Of a stretch of 64,000 bases of DNA, positions 51,142 to 64,000 are shown piece by piece (the first letter of the stretch is position 1; every line of letters starts with the position of its first letter). This DNA comes from Eleginops maclovinus (Eukaryota; Chordata; Actinopteri; Perciformes; Eleginopidae), in NCBI RefSeq assembly GCF_036324505.1, contig NC_086368.1, forward strand, positions 20,810,878 to 20,874,877, read 5' to 3'. Made by a program: the position numbers and the translations under genes. The notes beneath the pieces were generated by a model. The model was given only the letters and a program-made list of their open reading frames with translations. It had not been told where the DNA came from and did no database searches.

Positions 51142-54100
51142 ATGACGCTCAGCAGGATCTGCCGACATCCTCTGACATGTCCAGTTTCGCTCGCCATCTT
51201 TCTGCTAATTTTAAGTGTGCAGCTGGTGAAAACAGCCTCTGAAAATGACCCCTACAAAATCCTGGGTGTCAGCAGGAGTGCGAGTCAAGCAGAAATCAAA
51301 AAGGCATACAAGACCCTCGCAAGGGAATGGTGAGTGACTGACATGATGTCCCCTACCGGTAGGCCAGCAGCACCTATGGGCTGCAGCTGGTCACTCAGTT
51401 AACAGCTGTTTAACGGCTGCACAGACATGATTATAGACATGTATTAGCAGCAGCAAATGGGTCTATTGTGTTGGTGTGCATCTGAAGTGGTGCTTGTTAT
51501 CTTAACTCTTCACGAGGCAGTACACCTGAGAGTTTTTAACCCTGTATGAGTATGACCCAGCAGTGATATGTGGTGTTATGCATGTGTTTTTGTTCAGGCA
51601 TCCTGACAAGAACAAGAACCCTGGAGCTGAGGACATGTTCATTAAGGTTTCGAAGTCATACGAGGTGGGTGAAAATGCATCAATACATGTCATGTATTCC
51701 ATATCATACAAACTCATGCTGGAATTCATTATGACTACTTTTTTTCTGTTTCACTTTCTATATCTAATGGTCTTGCTATTGTTGTCACAGTCATATCATG
51801 TTCTTTTCTTTCTCTTTGCACACAGATCCTGTCCAATGAGGAACGAAGGTCCAACTTTGACCGCTATGGGCAGACTGATGATAGCCAGCCCTTCGGCCAG
51901 TCACAGCATCAAGGTTTCCGTGGCTTTCACAACAGCTTCTACTTTGATGAATCTTTTTTCCATTTCCCCAGGTACAGGTTCAGATTTGTATTGTCTATCA
52001 AGTATTTGTCCCTGTCTTTTATATAGACTGTCATATGTTTGTGAAAACACTATTGTTAAAGAGAACCAAACTGGGAAACTTTGAGCCTAGCTGCTTATTT
52101 TTATATACATTATAATATTGTCAAAAGCTCTCTGTGGATACAGTCAGTGCTTTTTCAATTTCTTAAAAACCAAACCTGTTTGATAAGGTTAAAAGTATTT
52201 ACTTGTGTCTCTTCTGACACATTCCCATGACTGCATTTCTTAAAGTGTATTTCCCGGCAAGCTGCTCTGTCCAGCCCATATTGAGTAGTGTCAATCGAAA
52301 ACAGCTATCGTCCTAGATCCAAGTCTTTAATTTAAGAAGTTATTGTATTTTTCCTAGATTTGGCGGACTTGAATGATAAAGAAATGTTAAATTAATTGGA
52401 CAACTCACCAAAATAGTGATCATCTGCTTGCTCTAACTAATCAAAAGTGATGATGTGCTAGCTTATCACCATTTTATGCCATTGTGAAAGGAATACCTTG
52501 TGCATTTTCTGCATGTGAATAATACATTAAGCATTAAAAAAACATCACATTGATCTCTGCTTAGCTACTTGTTGATTTTGAGTAAGTAACACATAGTTGT
52601 TAGTTGCAGACGTTAGTTTAAGATAAAAGGAAAAAATTGGCCTAATTAAGAAAAGTCTCACTGTCTTGCCTTCGACCCTCCTCCAGGTCCAGGGACTTTG
52701 CTGACAGCAAGTACCTGCTTCACCATGCACAGTTTAATAGCGACGTCCTCCCAGACAGCTACAAGAGGCCTTACCTGATCAAAGTAACCTCTGAGTGGTG
52801 CTTTGCATGCATCCACATTGAGCCTGTGTGGAAGGAGGTGGTGCAGGAGCTGGAGTCGCTGGGTAAGTCTGATGTCACCACACTCCCATCAGTCCACCCC
52901 CAACTCAGGAACATGGTTGGTTCTTCTAAAAGCATCATAATGTTTGCTCAGTGGCAGGCCATTAGATAAATGTGTTTTCAAGTGTTGAGATGCTTTGCTG
53001 GGAGCCAACACTTTGATTAATTATTTATTTGGGTTGGTTTTGTTTTCCTTACTTTCCACGAACAAAGAGTAAAGCCAAGGGAGGAATTTAACCAATTACA
53101 AACATTGTCTGGCACTGGAGATGAATTTCAAAGATGCTACAGTCATTTTGATAATTAGATATACTGTTTCCTGTGCCCTAGAGACTTCATCTGATTCATA
53201 GTCTTTAATGGTAAAAAATAAATGCCTAGAAAAAATATCCTTCATATTTATGTTCCCAATGCTCTTTACTATGCATGAGTCAAAACCAGTGGAGGTTTCA
53301 TTCAGTGAAAGTTCAGATTTATACTTAAAGATTTATGAAAAAACTGCAGCCTAACTAAGCTCTGTACACAAATCTATTTCAAGCTTTTCTAGCTATGAGT
53401 TTTTTCTGTGGGTTTGTCTTCATAAGCCACCTCCTTTAATTTGAACTGTAAACATTTCAGCCATTGTTCATTAACAATAAAGTTATTGACAAATGCATCC
53501 CATGTATCCCAGATGCAACGCCTTTACCAAAATCCCCCTTCAGAACGATAAGATAAAAAAACATGTCCAAGTGTGTCTTTCTGCTTCTTTTAAAGCCTAC
53601 TTTGGCTTGTTCTGTCTGAATCTGTGGGATGAAGATGCTAAAAACAGATTTACTGCATAGATCCTTTTTACTACATACATCTTTTATGAACCCTATCCAT
53701 TAGGCCCCTCACTTATTTCAAAGACAAAAAATCCGATGGCTTGCAGTTGTTCTCCTAAAATATTTTCAGTGCCTCTGTTTGGTGAATGAGAGAAGTCACA
53801 TGTGTTGTGTGTGTCTGTGTTTCTTTACCGCTCAGTTTCAATTCCCTATGTTAACGGCATCCAGTTTGATTTTTGCTGGAATATTGGCATATTTGCCTTA
53901 TCATTTCGATATAAATTATCTTAAAATCTATGAGCCTGTGTGTCTTGTTTATATCATCTATATCGAAATGGGTTTTATGCAGCATTACCCCTTTGTGACA
54001 CAACTTCCTTCAGGTGCAATAGCAGTCTATTTTTGCCTTTACACCAGGTGTTGGCATTGGCATTGTGGACCTGGGTTATGAGCGTCGCCTGGCCAACCAA

Positions 54101-54763
54101 CTGGGAGCCCACCGCGCCCCCTCTATCATCGGTCTGGTAAACGGCAGGGTGACTTTCTTCCATCAGGCTGTGATACGAGAGTACCTGCGACAGTTTATAG
54201 ACGACCTGCTGCCCCAAAAACTGGTGGAAAAGGTAAACCCAACAGATGTAAAAATACTACAACATGTGCAGTATATATCTTCAGATTAATAAAGCAAGAT
54301 ATCATGCATTTTGTTTCTTCACTGATTATTATGAAATATAGGACATATTAAAGCTTTTGATTCTTTGCCGTGACAGTATTTTACAGTGAACATGTATGTT
54401 TTAATGCATGTATGTTTTTTTATTAAATTTTCTTGGCAGCCCAACATTTCTGCCACTGTGGGTCTGGCTTAGACTACAACTCTGTTCTTGTAGATCTGGG
54501 ACAGATTGTTGTCATATTTCTAAGGCCTGATCATGTAAACATACATTTACAACAATTACTCACCAAGTGAAGTTCCACAAAAGGCAATGTGGTTTTCAAT
54601 TTAGCAAAAATGCACTTTTTAACTTGTCGCCCTTGTTCCCCTAGATCACAGATAACAACTACCTTGCTTTTCTGGATAGCTGGCATGTGGAAAATAAGCC
54701 CAACGTGATCTTGTTTGACCAGGTCCCTGTGGTTCCTCTACTCTATAAAGTAAGCAATGCATT

Positions 54764-54836
<73 letters not shown>

Positions 54837-56513
54837 GTTGCACAGATAGGACTAAATATTATAGTGAAAAACAAAGAAAGCTGTCTAGTTTCACTCTTGA
54901 AGCTTATTAATACAATGATATGTGAAGCAAATATATAGGCAACAGCTTGTGAGCCATCTGTGTGAACAGCTGTTTCCTATTTTTCTGTTCACTAAGGAAT
55001 CAATATTTCTTTCTTTGTTAGACAGTATTGTCAGTTTGAACCTGTATTTAATATAGACAGAGTGAGAGTGAGAGGCTAATTATGGGAACCCGGTGTCAAC
55101 CAATCAGATGTTCTACCTATAACTATCTTATGAATACAGCAATGTATCTTTTCTAAATATTCTTCTCCTATTTAATGTATTTTTTTATGCTCCAGTTAAC
55201 AGCCTTTGCTTACAAAGACTATGTGCGTTTCGGCTACGTGGACCAGGGTGAGAAACACAACAATCGGCTACTGCGGCAGTTCAACATCAACACGTACGCC
55301 CCCACCATGCTGCTGTTTAAAGAGGATACTGAAAAGCCTGTTGATATCATCCAGGTACAAACCTAAAGAAGGGACCGAATTAGCTGACTAGTGGCAATTT
55401 TTGACAATCTGCATTATACTATTTGCTGTACTATACTACACTATACTACTTACTCTGCACCCTTCTCACTCCCTCACCTTCTCTCCCTCAGGCCAGAGGG
55501 ATGAAGCGACAGATCATGGATGAGTTTGTTTCCAACAACAAGTTCCTGCAGGTGCCACGGCTGGTCAACCAGCAGCTTTTTGATGAGCTGTGCCCTGTCA
55601 AGCAGTTCCACCGACGGAGGAAGTAAGATAGTTTATGAGCAGGATCTTAAGCCTGTGGTCCTGTATTTAATGTATTTGTTAAATTGTTGTATGTAATATT
55701 GTAGAAGGGAAATTGGAAAAGCCAAGCCCAGAATTTGACCTTTAAACATCACAAGAAGCTGAAATCGACACAGAATTGTCAGACCCGTATTACAGTGGTT
55801 GTCACTGAACCGAAATGTTGTGCATTTGCTCTAAGTTGATTGACTGTGAATGTTTTGCAGGTACTGTGTACTGCTGATCACGGGGGAGGACCAAGCCTTC
55901 CTAACAGGCAATAAAGCCTTCCTGGACTTTGCATCAGTTAACAAAAAAGACGTGCTGCGCTTTGCATATGTATACCAGCGGCAACAGCAGCCTCTCTGTC
56001 AGGCACTGCTCCATAATCAGGCTGCACACTCACCTCAGGTCAGTGGCAGAAACGCATACAAGGTGCACACGCATGCAGCACTCACATGCTCGTCTTTTGT
56101 ATGCAAAGTTGCAAAAATGCTGCTCTTAATCAAATGCATGACACAAATGAAGAAAATCAGTCATTCAGTTCATTGAGGACAACGGGTGCTTGCTGTAAAA
56201 CGTTCTATATCCAGCGTATCCACAATTGGATATGTGTCAGGTTACCAATATGTTCACCCTGATACTCTGTATAGCAGCAGTTTACAGGGAAAGTGATTTC
56301 TTTTCACCGCTGACAGGTGGTGATTCTCGAGAGGCGGAGCCAAGCGGGCAAGGTCATGTACCGCTCTGTGAGTGGTGGCTGGAACGGCAGCGAGGAAGAT
56401 AAGTACCGCCTCCATGAACAGCTGGAGATCCTTCAGAAAGACCCCACCTATCTCAGCTCGGACGCCACCCTGCCAGAACTCAACAACGAGATGGCCCCTG
56501 TAAGTTGCTGCAG

Positions 56514-56607
<94 letters not shown>

Positions 56608-59018
56608 TTAGCGTTGGACTAGAGCTGGTGACAGTTCTGAATACGAAGACAGGTATTGTTTTTGTGGATTAATGTGATTCTTGTCTGTTTAATTTCCCCA
56701 GATGTTTATCGTTCAGTGGATGAATGCTGCCTACGATTACGTCCTTCAAATATATGATGACCTTCTCTACTCAAACTGGTAAGACAACACTGGCCCGGAG
56801 AGTCTGCAGCATTTAGTGCAAACAAGAGATAGACAAATAAGGTTGTGTACTTTCTGAACTCTTATCAGAAGCTGAGTCATGCTTCTGCATCGAGGCGCTG
56901 CGATAAATACCTGCTTGCAGGTACACATTTTAGGGTGTCCTGTCATTAGGTAAAGGTGACAGGAAGACTATGAGTGTTAATGGTTGATATTTGCTGTGTG
57001 TTTTCTCCTACTTGTTTGGATAACATAATTTTCTGTCCTCAAGGCGAGAGATGATGCCCATCCTGTCGTTGATCTTCTCCGCTCTCTTTATTCTTTTTGG
57101 CACCGTCATCATTCAGGCCTTCAGGTGAGAGTGGACCATGACTCCTTTTTTTCGTGCAACATTTTAATCTTATTCCCAAGCTTTTGTCTTGAAATTCCTT
57201 TCTTTCCAAATATCTTGTACATAACAGTGTAAGTAAATCTCCAAAAGACGGATGTTTATCTTATTAGTCTTCTAATTCTACATGATTATTCCTGGTTACT
57301 TCTGATGAGTCAAACACCTGCTGGATAGCCTTCCCCCAGGAGCCAGAGCTGTTGGTGTTCACGCTAATGATTTCCTTTTTTGATGTCAGTGAGCCGGGTG
57401 AGAGCACACCCCGGAAACCAAAGCCGAAGGAGCAAACGCAAACCGAGGAGGACGCATCAAGTAGAGCCAACACTTCGAGGTAATGTAATGAACGGGATCA
57501 CAAGATAGACACAGATACAACAGATACTTACCTGCTCACCATACGAGCCACAACCTAGAAACTAAGGACACCAAGAACGGTTAAATGTCAGAGCGATGTT
57601 TCTCTTACTTTGCAGTTAAGATATCTTGCTGGCAGCATCGTAGGGGGTGGCTTGCTCCTACTTAAACACGTTCTTGAGTGGTCAAAGCCTCGCCCCACAA
57701 GATGTTTTTCTAATTAATAATTAAACATGACTCAGCATTATAATGTCAATAAATATGTATTTTCTGTCACGTAGCCAGCTGTTTATCCACACCTGGCTGA
57801 TGCAAGGTGCTTTTCTGTCATCATCAGTTGTGGAGTATTATATATTTCCCACCTTTGCTTTACTTTTGCTCTATCAGCTATGCAAAAACTCATAAAGTCT
57901 CAGTGGCTCTCCATTATAAGTCTGATCCAAACTCCTGTAGATAAATATAACCTTAAAGGGACAGTTTTACATTCGATTTTCATGTTTTCCCTCTTACCTT
58001 TAGTGCTATATATCAGTTTAGATAAAGAAGACCAAACAAGCCATCTTCCCTCGCCTGAAATGTAAACGCTGACAGATGTAGTAGTTTAGATTTCTAAGAT
58101 TTTTCTCTTTTTCCTCCCCATCATTTTCCCTCACTCCATCTTTCTCATTGGCCCCTGCAGTCGTCCTCCTAAGAAGGACTTTGTGGAAGTGACGGAGCTG
58201 ACGGACATCACGTACATCAGCAACCTGGTGAAGCTGAGGCCCGGCCACATCAACGTTGTACTAGTGCTCACCAATGCCTCCAAGAATGCCCTGCTCAGGA
58301 AATATGCAAAAGAAGTTTTTTCTTTCTCTGGGTAAGTGTCCTTACTACATTTTTTAAAAAAGTTTCTATTATTCTTTGTTATTATTAGTTTAGTCATATC
58401 AAAAGAAAGCCTTCCGAATGCAGTCTGTAACTGAACACTGATTGTGGTTAAACTATTCATTTGAGTCTACTTGTCTTGTCTCTACTGATGTGGAACTAAC
58501 TTGCCTTTTAAAATCCTAAACCCCTCTGCCACTTCAGGACTCAGACGCTCCACTTCTCCTTCCTGAACGCTGATAAGCACCGCCACTGGATGCCATCGCT
58601 CCTTCGCTCGACATCTGACACCATGCCGAGTCATTCAGACGAGGATGAGGAGTCTCCAGACTACGCTGGCCACGTCCTGGCCCTCAACGGCCACAAGAAA
58701 TACTTTTGCCTCTTCAGACCCGTCTTCTGCGGAGACGATCCCAACGAGTCCGCGTCTGACACCTCCTCCTCTGACAGCAGGAGAAAGTCCCGGTCCAGGT
58801 CCAGGTCCAGCTCCCACTCTCGGTCCCGTTCCCATTCCAGGGAAGATGGGGCCGTACCCAAGAGGGGCTCAAACAGGGCCACAACTATAGAAGTGCACCA
58901 TAAGCTCGACAGACTGGGACTGTGGATGGAGAGGCTGATGGAGGGAACCCTACTCCGATTACAGGTCCCCGCGTGGCCCTCTCTTGGTGAAACCAATTAC
59001 TCCTCCACAGAGAGCTGA
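51142..59018 (+). CDS. dnajc16: DnaJ homolog subfamily C member 16, complete 15 exons
   Basis: ER membrane J-domain protein (ERdj8) reported to affect autophagosome size. Exons: 51142-51329, 51598-51664, 51826-51971, 52687-52862, 54048-54232, 54645-54749, 55196-55354, 55492-55622, 55861-56038, 56317-56499, 56702-56778, 57044-57124, 57390-57479, 58161-58331, 58538-59018. All phases fit; total 2418 nt, 805 residues (human about 782). Residues 12-30 form a signal or membrane segment. The J domain starts at DPYKILGVSRSAS with HPD at 64-66. A thioredoxin-like region follows with CFAC at 172-175, a CxxC redox-type motif. A single membrane span lies at about 536-558 (MPILSLIFSALFILFGTVII). The cytosolic tail has a lysine-rich segment and, at about 726-749, an SR-dipeptide run (SRSRSRSSSHSRSRSHSR). 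Exon 6 and 10 donors are followed within 20 bases by CA repeats. Confidence 0.96.
54765..54834. repeat. (AC)n microsatellite after dnajc16 exon 6
   Basis: About 35 AC units beginning 15 bases downstream of the exon 6 donor, on the sense strand. Confidence 0.97.
56516..56605. repeat. (CA)n microsatellite after dnajc16 exon 10
   Basis: About 45 CA units beginning some 17 bases downstream of the exon 10 donor, on the sense strand. Confidence 0.97.
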
Positions 59019-60405
59019 GGTCAAAGTGAACAGGTCAAACGGTAGCGCATACATGCCTAATGAGGTTCTTCAGCAAGAAAACTGCAGAACAATGTTGCAG
59101 TTTTCAAATTATATTTTAAGTTCTGTTTCGCAGTGGTAGGTCGTGGCACTGAGCTGCTGCGACATGTTGCAGACGGTTTTATTTTACTTGGTACACGGTT
59201 TGAAGCAGATGGTTTAGAAAGAGTAGTGTGCTACCACAAACCTTTAACACGCGCATGAGGCAAAGGTTAAGAGTGAGCTGCATGATGTGGCTTCATGTAA
59301 GAGACAAAAGGGGGGGAAAAGACTAAAGGAAAAATCAATACCTGTAATACACACACACACGCACACACTACTCATAAGCAACATGGTACTAGCCAGCTGT
59401 GTGTGTGTGTCCATGTATGTACACATTAAACTCGGTTCCTGGTATTATTCTTCTTTCTCTTTTCTCCTCTCATCTCCGTACACTCATTAGATGATTATCT
59501 TGCTGCTTGAAGTGCTCTACTCTCTACTTTGAATCTACGGACAGCAAGAGCCTCTAAAACTTGCCACGACACATGACCACATTTTGAGAGCCCTCTATCA
59601 TGAGTCTTTACTTCTGACAGTGGGTGGAAGCAGGTTTATATGAATAATGGTTTGGACACTTAGCCTAATGTACTGAATTATTAAATATACTTTTTGTTTT
59701 ATTGTTTTTAGATTTTTTTTTAACTTTTAGGACCTTTCAGTTAAGATTATTGACATTGATTGCTGACATAGAGATTATAGTGCATTATTAGCAGAAATAA
59801 TTACGTAGTCACATGACACCATCTGCATTTCATCTACCAAAAGAGTTTATAATTAAAAAGGATTTTTTTTCCTGGTGATATCTACTCGGAGCCAAGTTGC
59901 TATGTCCTGCTGCTGTTTTGGGGATTTAATATTTAACATGCTGTCAGCCAAGTTTCCATTCTGATAAAGTTGTGTATTATTTTGGGTAGGTATTGCCCAA
60001 AATAAAATCTGCCTTTTTTGTCTTTTAGCTGTAGGACTTTGGGCTGGTTTCACCTCTTTTTTTTATTTAAATGTAAATAAAAACTCTCTGAATCAGGGGG
60101 AAATGATGAATCCCATCTTATTGAACTTGCCCTATTAAGCCTGTGCCCTTAAACCACTGTAAATGTCAATGCATGGAATATGTAGACCTAAAATCACTAA
60201 CCATTGTTAAGTGAATTTGCACTGGCAGGTTTAACCCTTCACCCTGTCTCTCTCCCCCTTTTACTCTGTAATTGAATAACTTGCTGCTAAACTAACAATA
60301 TTTGCAGTACACTGTAACTCATTTTTTCCCCTTTTGTTTGTCCGTGTATATCCAACTGTAAGAACTGAAGTGTAAATTATTCAAATAAAAACTCCTTCTA
60401 AAATG
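59019..60405 (+). other. dnajc16: dnajc16 3' UTR
   Basis: Non-coding sequence after the stop. Plus-strand AATAAA signals occur at 60076-60081 and 60384-60389. The last is the best candidate for the main poly(A) site because it directly precedes the oppositely oriented signal of cda. A short CA/GT patch lies at 59348-59410. Confidence 0.55.
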
Positions 60406-60416
60406 TTTTATTTATT
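60384..60416. terminator. Opposed poly(A) signals of dnajc16 and cda
   Basis: AATAAA on the plus strand at 60384-60389 (dnajc16) and on the minus strand at 60407-60412 and 60411-60416 (cda). The two convergent transcripts should therefore end within, or overlap by, a few tens of bases. Confidence 0.6.
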
Positions 60417-60704
60417 AAAATGTGTTGATATAATACAATTTTGTTAATTCTTCTTCATATTAGGAAATGTTATCTACAGCATTAAGTATCTCAATGTGGT
60501 TAATAAAATAACCAAGGCACAATAGATTCTCCATATAATAGATTGTATAATAAGACAGTATACATGAAGAAACGGTTATCATTTGACGTTTACAATCAGC
60601 ACATGCTAAAATAACAAATATTTCCCATAAATATAACTACTGCTAAACATGAATACACAGCACATGTCTTTCTGTTTTGTATGACTATACAGGCTCAGTT
60701 CTCT

Positions 60705-63171
<2,467 letters not shown>

Positions 63172-63300
63172 GATTGCTCTTGGGGTCTGTAAGGCTGTTT
63201 TTCAGTGAGTCAGTGAGTCTATTGTGGCTCAGCTTTAAATGGCAATGGGACAGAGGGAAGGGGGAGAGGGAAATGTCCCAACCAATCAATGGCTAGATGG
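63172..63300 (-). promoter_or_regulatory. cda: cda promoter
   Basis: On the minus strand, a TATA-like ATTTAAAG lies at about 63233-63240, some 65 bases upstream of the ATG. CCAAT-related sequence lies farther upstream near 63280-63290. The start of transcription would be near 63205. A TCAGTGAG direct repeat sits in the leader. Confidence 0.45.
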
Positions 63301-63479
63301 CAACATGCTGTCATAGAGGCAATGGGAGTTGGTTGTCGACACATTTTGTGCAAACCTGACAATCAAGTTCAGGCAGAGTGCTGTGACTCGCCTGTACAAC
63401 AAATACCTATTAATAGTTGTTTCTTTTCTGCATTTTAGATGAACAATGACAGAGGAGACAGTTTGAGAAAATATGTGTC

Positions 63480-63890
63480 TTTATTGTTCAGTCCAGCTTC
63501 TATTTGAACTTTGAGTCAATTGGACCAAAAGGATCCCTTAAATGATCACCAACACCCTGTGACATGGTTTTAAATCACTTCTGGAAAGCACTAGAAACAC
63601 CGTACAACAGCTATTAAAAAAAAAGTGCATTTAGTTGTAGTAGTTTATGTCCGACGTTTATTTCATGACAGCCTTAGTCTTATTTGCTAGGTGATATTCA
63701 CTTAATGATAAAACATTCACACTCATGCTGTATATGTTACATATCTTTTTTCAGCCAATGTATTTGTGTTCATACAAAAGTAATGTATAAAAGATAGCAC
63801 AAAATGTCCATGAAGAGTCCATGGTCTGGTCAATCTGTTGAAATCTTCATCACAATACAGTCTTAAGTAAGCTGGTCATCGTCAGTGTTA
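63480..63890 (-). other. 3' UTR of the serine protease gene
   Basis: Downstream of the protease stop codon on the minus strand. AATAAA signals (minus) are at 63657-63662 and 63480-63485; either could define the end. Confidence 0.5.

Positions 63891-64000
<110 letters not shown>

Noticed and set aside
53779..54081. 100-residue plus-strand frame in dnajc16 intron 4
   Set aside because: It runs through intron into exon 5 in the wrong frame. The exon phase and family match favour the spliced model.

Overview
The window is vertebrate nuclear DNA. It is almost certainly from a ray-finned (teleost, probably percomorph) fish: the proteins are vertebrate orthologues, the introns are compact, dinucleotide CA/GT arrays are abundant, and there are Tc1-like and hAT-type fish transposons. 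All gene models below were built by hand from splice signals, reading phase and recalled family sequences. No alignment was run.

Layout. (1) 1-20803, minus strand: a complete 16-exon srpk1 (SR-protein kinase) with its last exon at 484-668 and the MERK start exon at 20791-20803. Its 13-kb intron 2 carries a 3.7-kb DNA transposon (7730-11468) with an uninterrupted 658-residue transposase reading frame, and a candidate internal promoter with an in-frame alternative first exon (15034-15510). (2) 20804-24172: the srpk1 promoter side and the mapk14 3' UTR. (3) 24173-41356, minus: a complete 12-coding-exon mapk14 (p38-alpha MAP kinase), including both members of the mutually exclusive exon pair (25998-26077 and 25249-25328). 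Intron 1 holds a decayed Tc1/mariner copy (36322-37864). (4) 43985-45644, minus: tmem167b, a 74-residue Kish-family membrane protein. (5) 48501-49520, minus: single-coding-exon b3galt6, with a non-coding 5' exon ending at 50014. (6) 51142-59018, plus: a complete 15-exon dnajc16 (ER J-domain protein), head to head with b3galt6. (7) 60705-63171, minus: a 4-exon cda (cytidine deaminase), tail to tail with dnajc16. (8) 63891-64000, minus: the last exon of a chymotrypsin-fold serine protease that continues past the right edge.

Synteny. In human, SRPK1 and MAPK14 lie together on 6p21 with SLC26A8 between them. B3GALT6, DNAJC16 and CDA are on 1p36 and TMEM167B is on 1p13. The window therefore joins a '6p21' block to a '1p' block, and SLC26A8 is absent from the short srpk1-mapk14 interval.

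Function. These are mostly housekeeping or signalling genes and no operon-like pathway is implied. The observations most worth following up are the seemingly intact transposon with a two-sided array of GTCAACACCGTAAGA-type repeats, the candidate alternative srpk1 promoter, the mapk14 alternative exon pair with flanking C tracts, CA repeats placed just downstream of several 5' splice sites, and an SR-dipeptide tail on DNAJC16.
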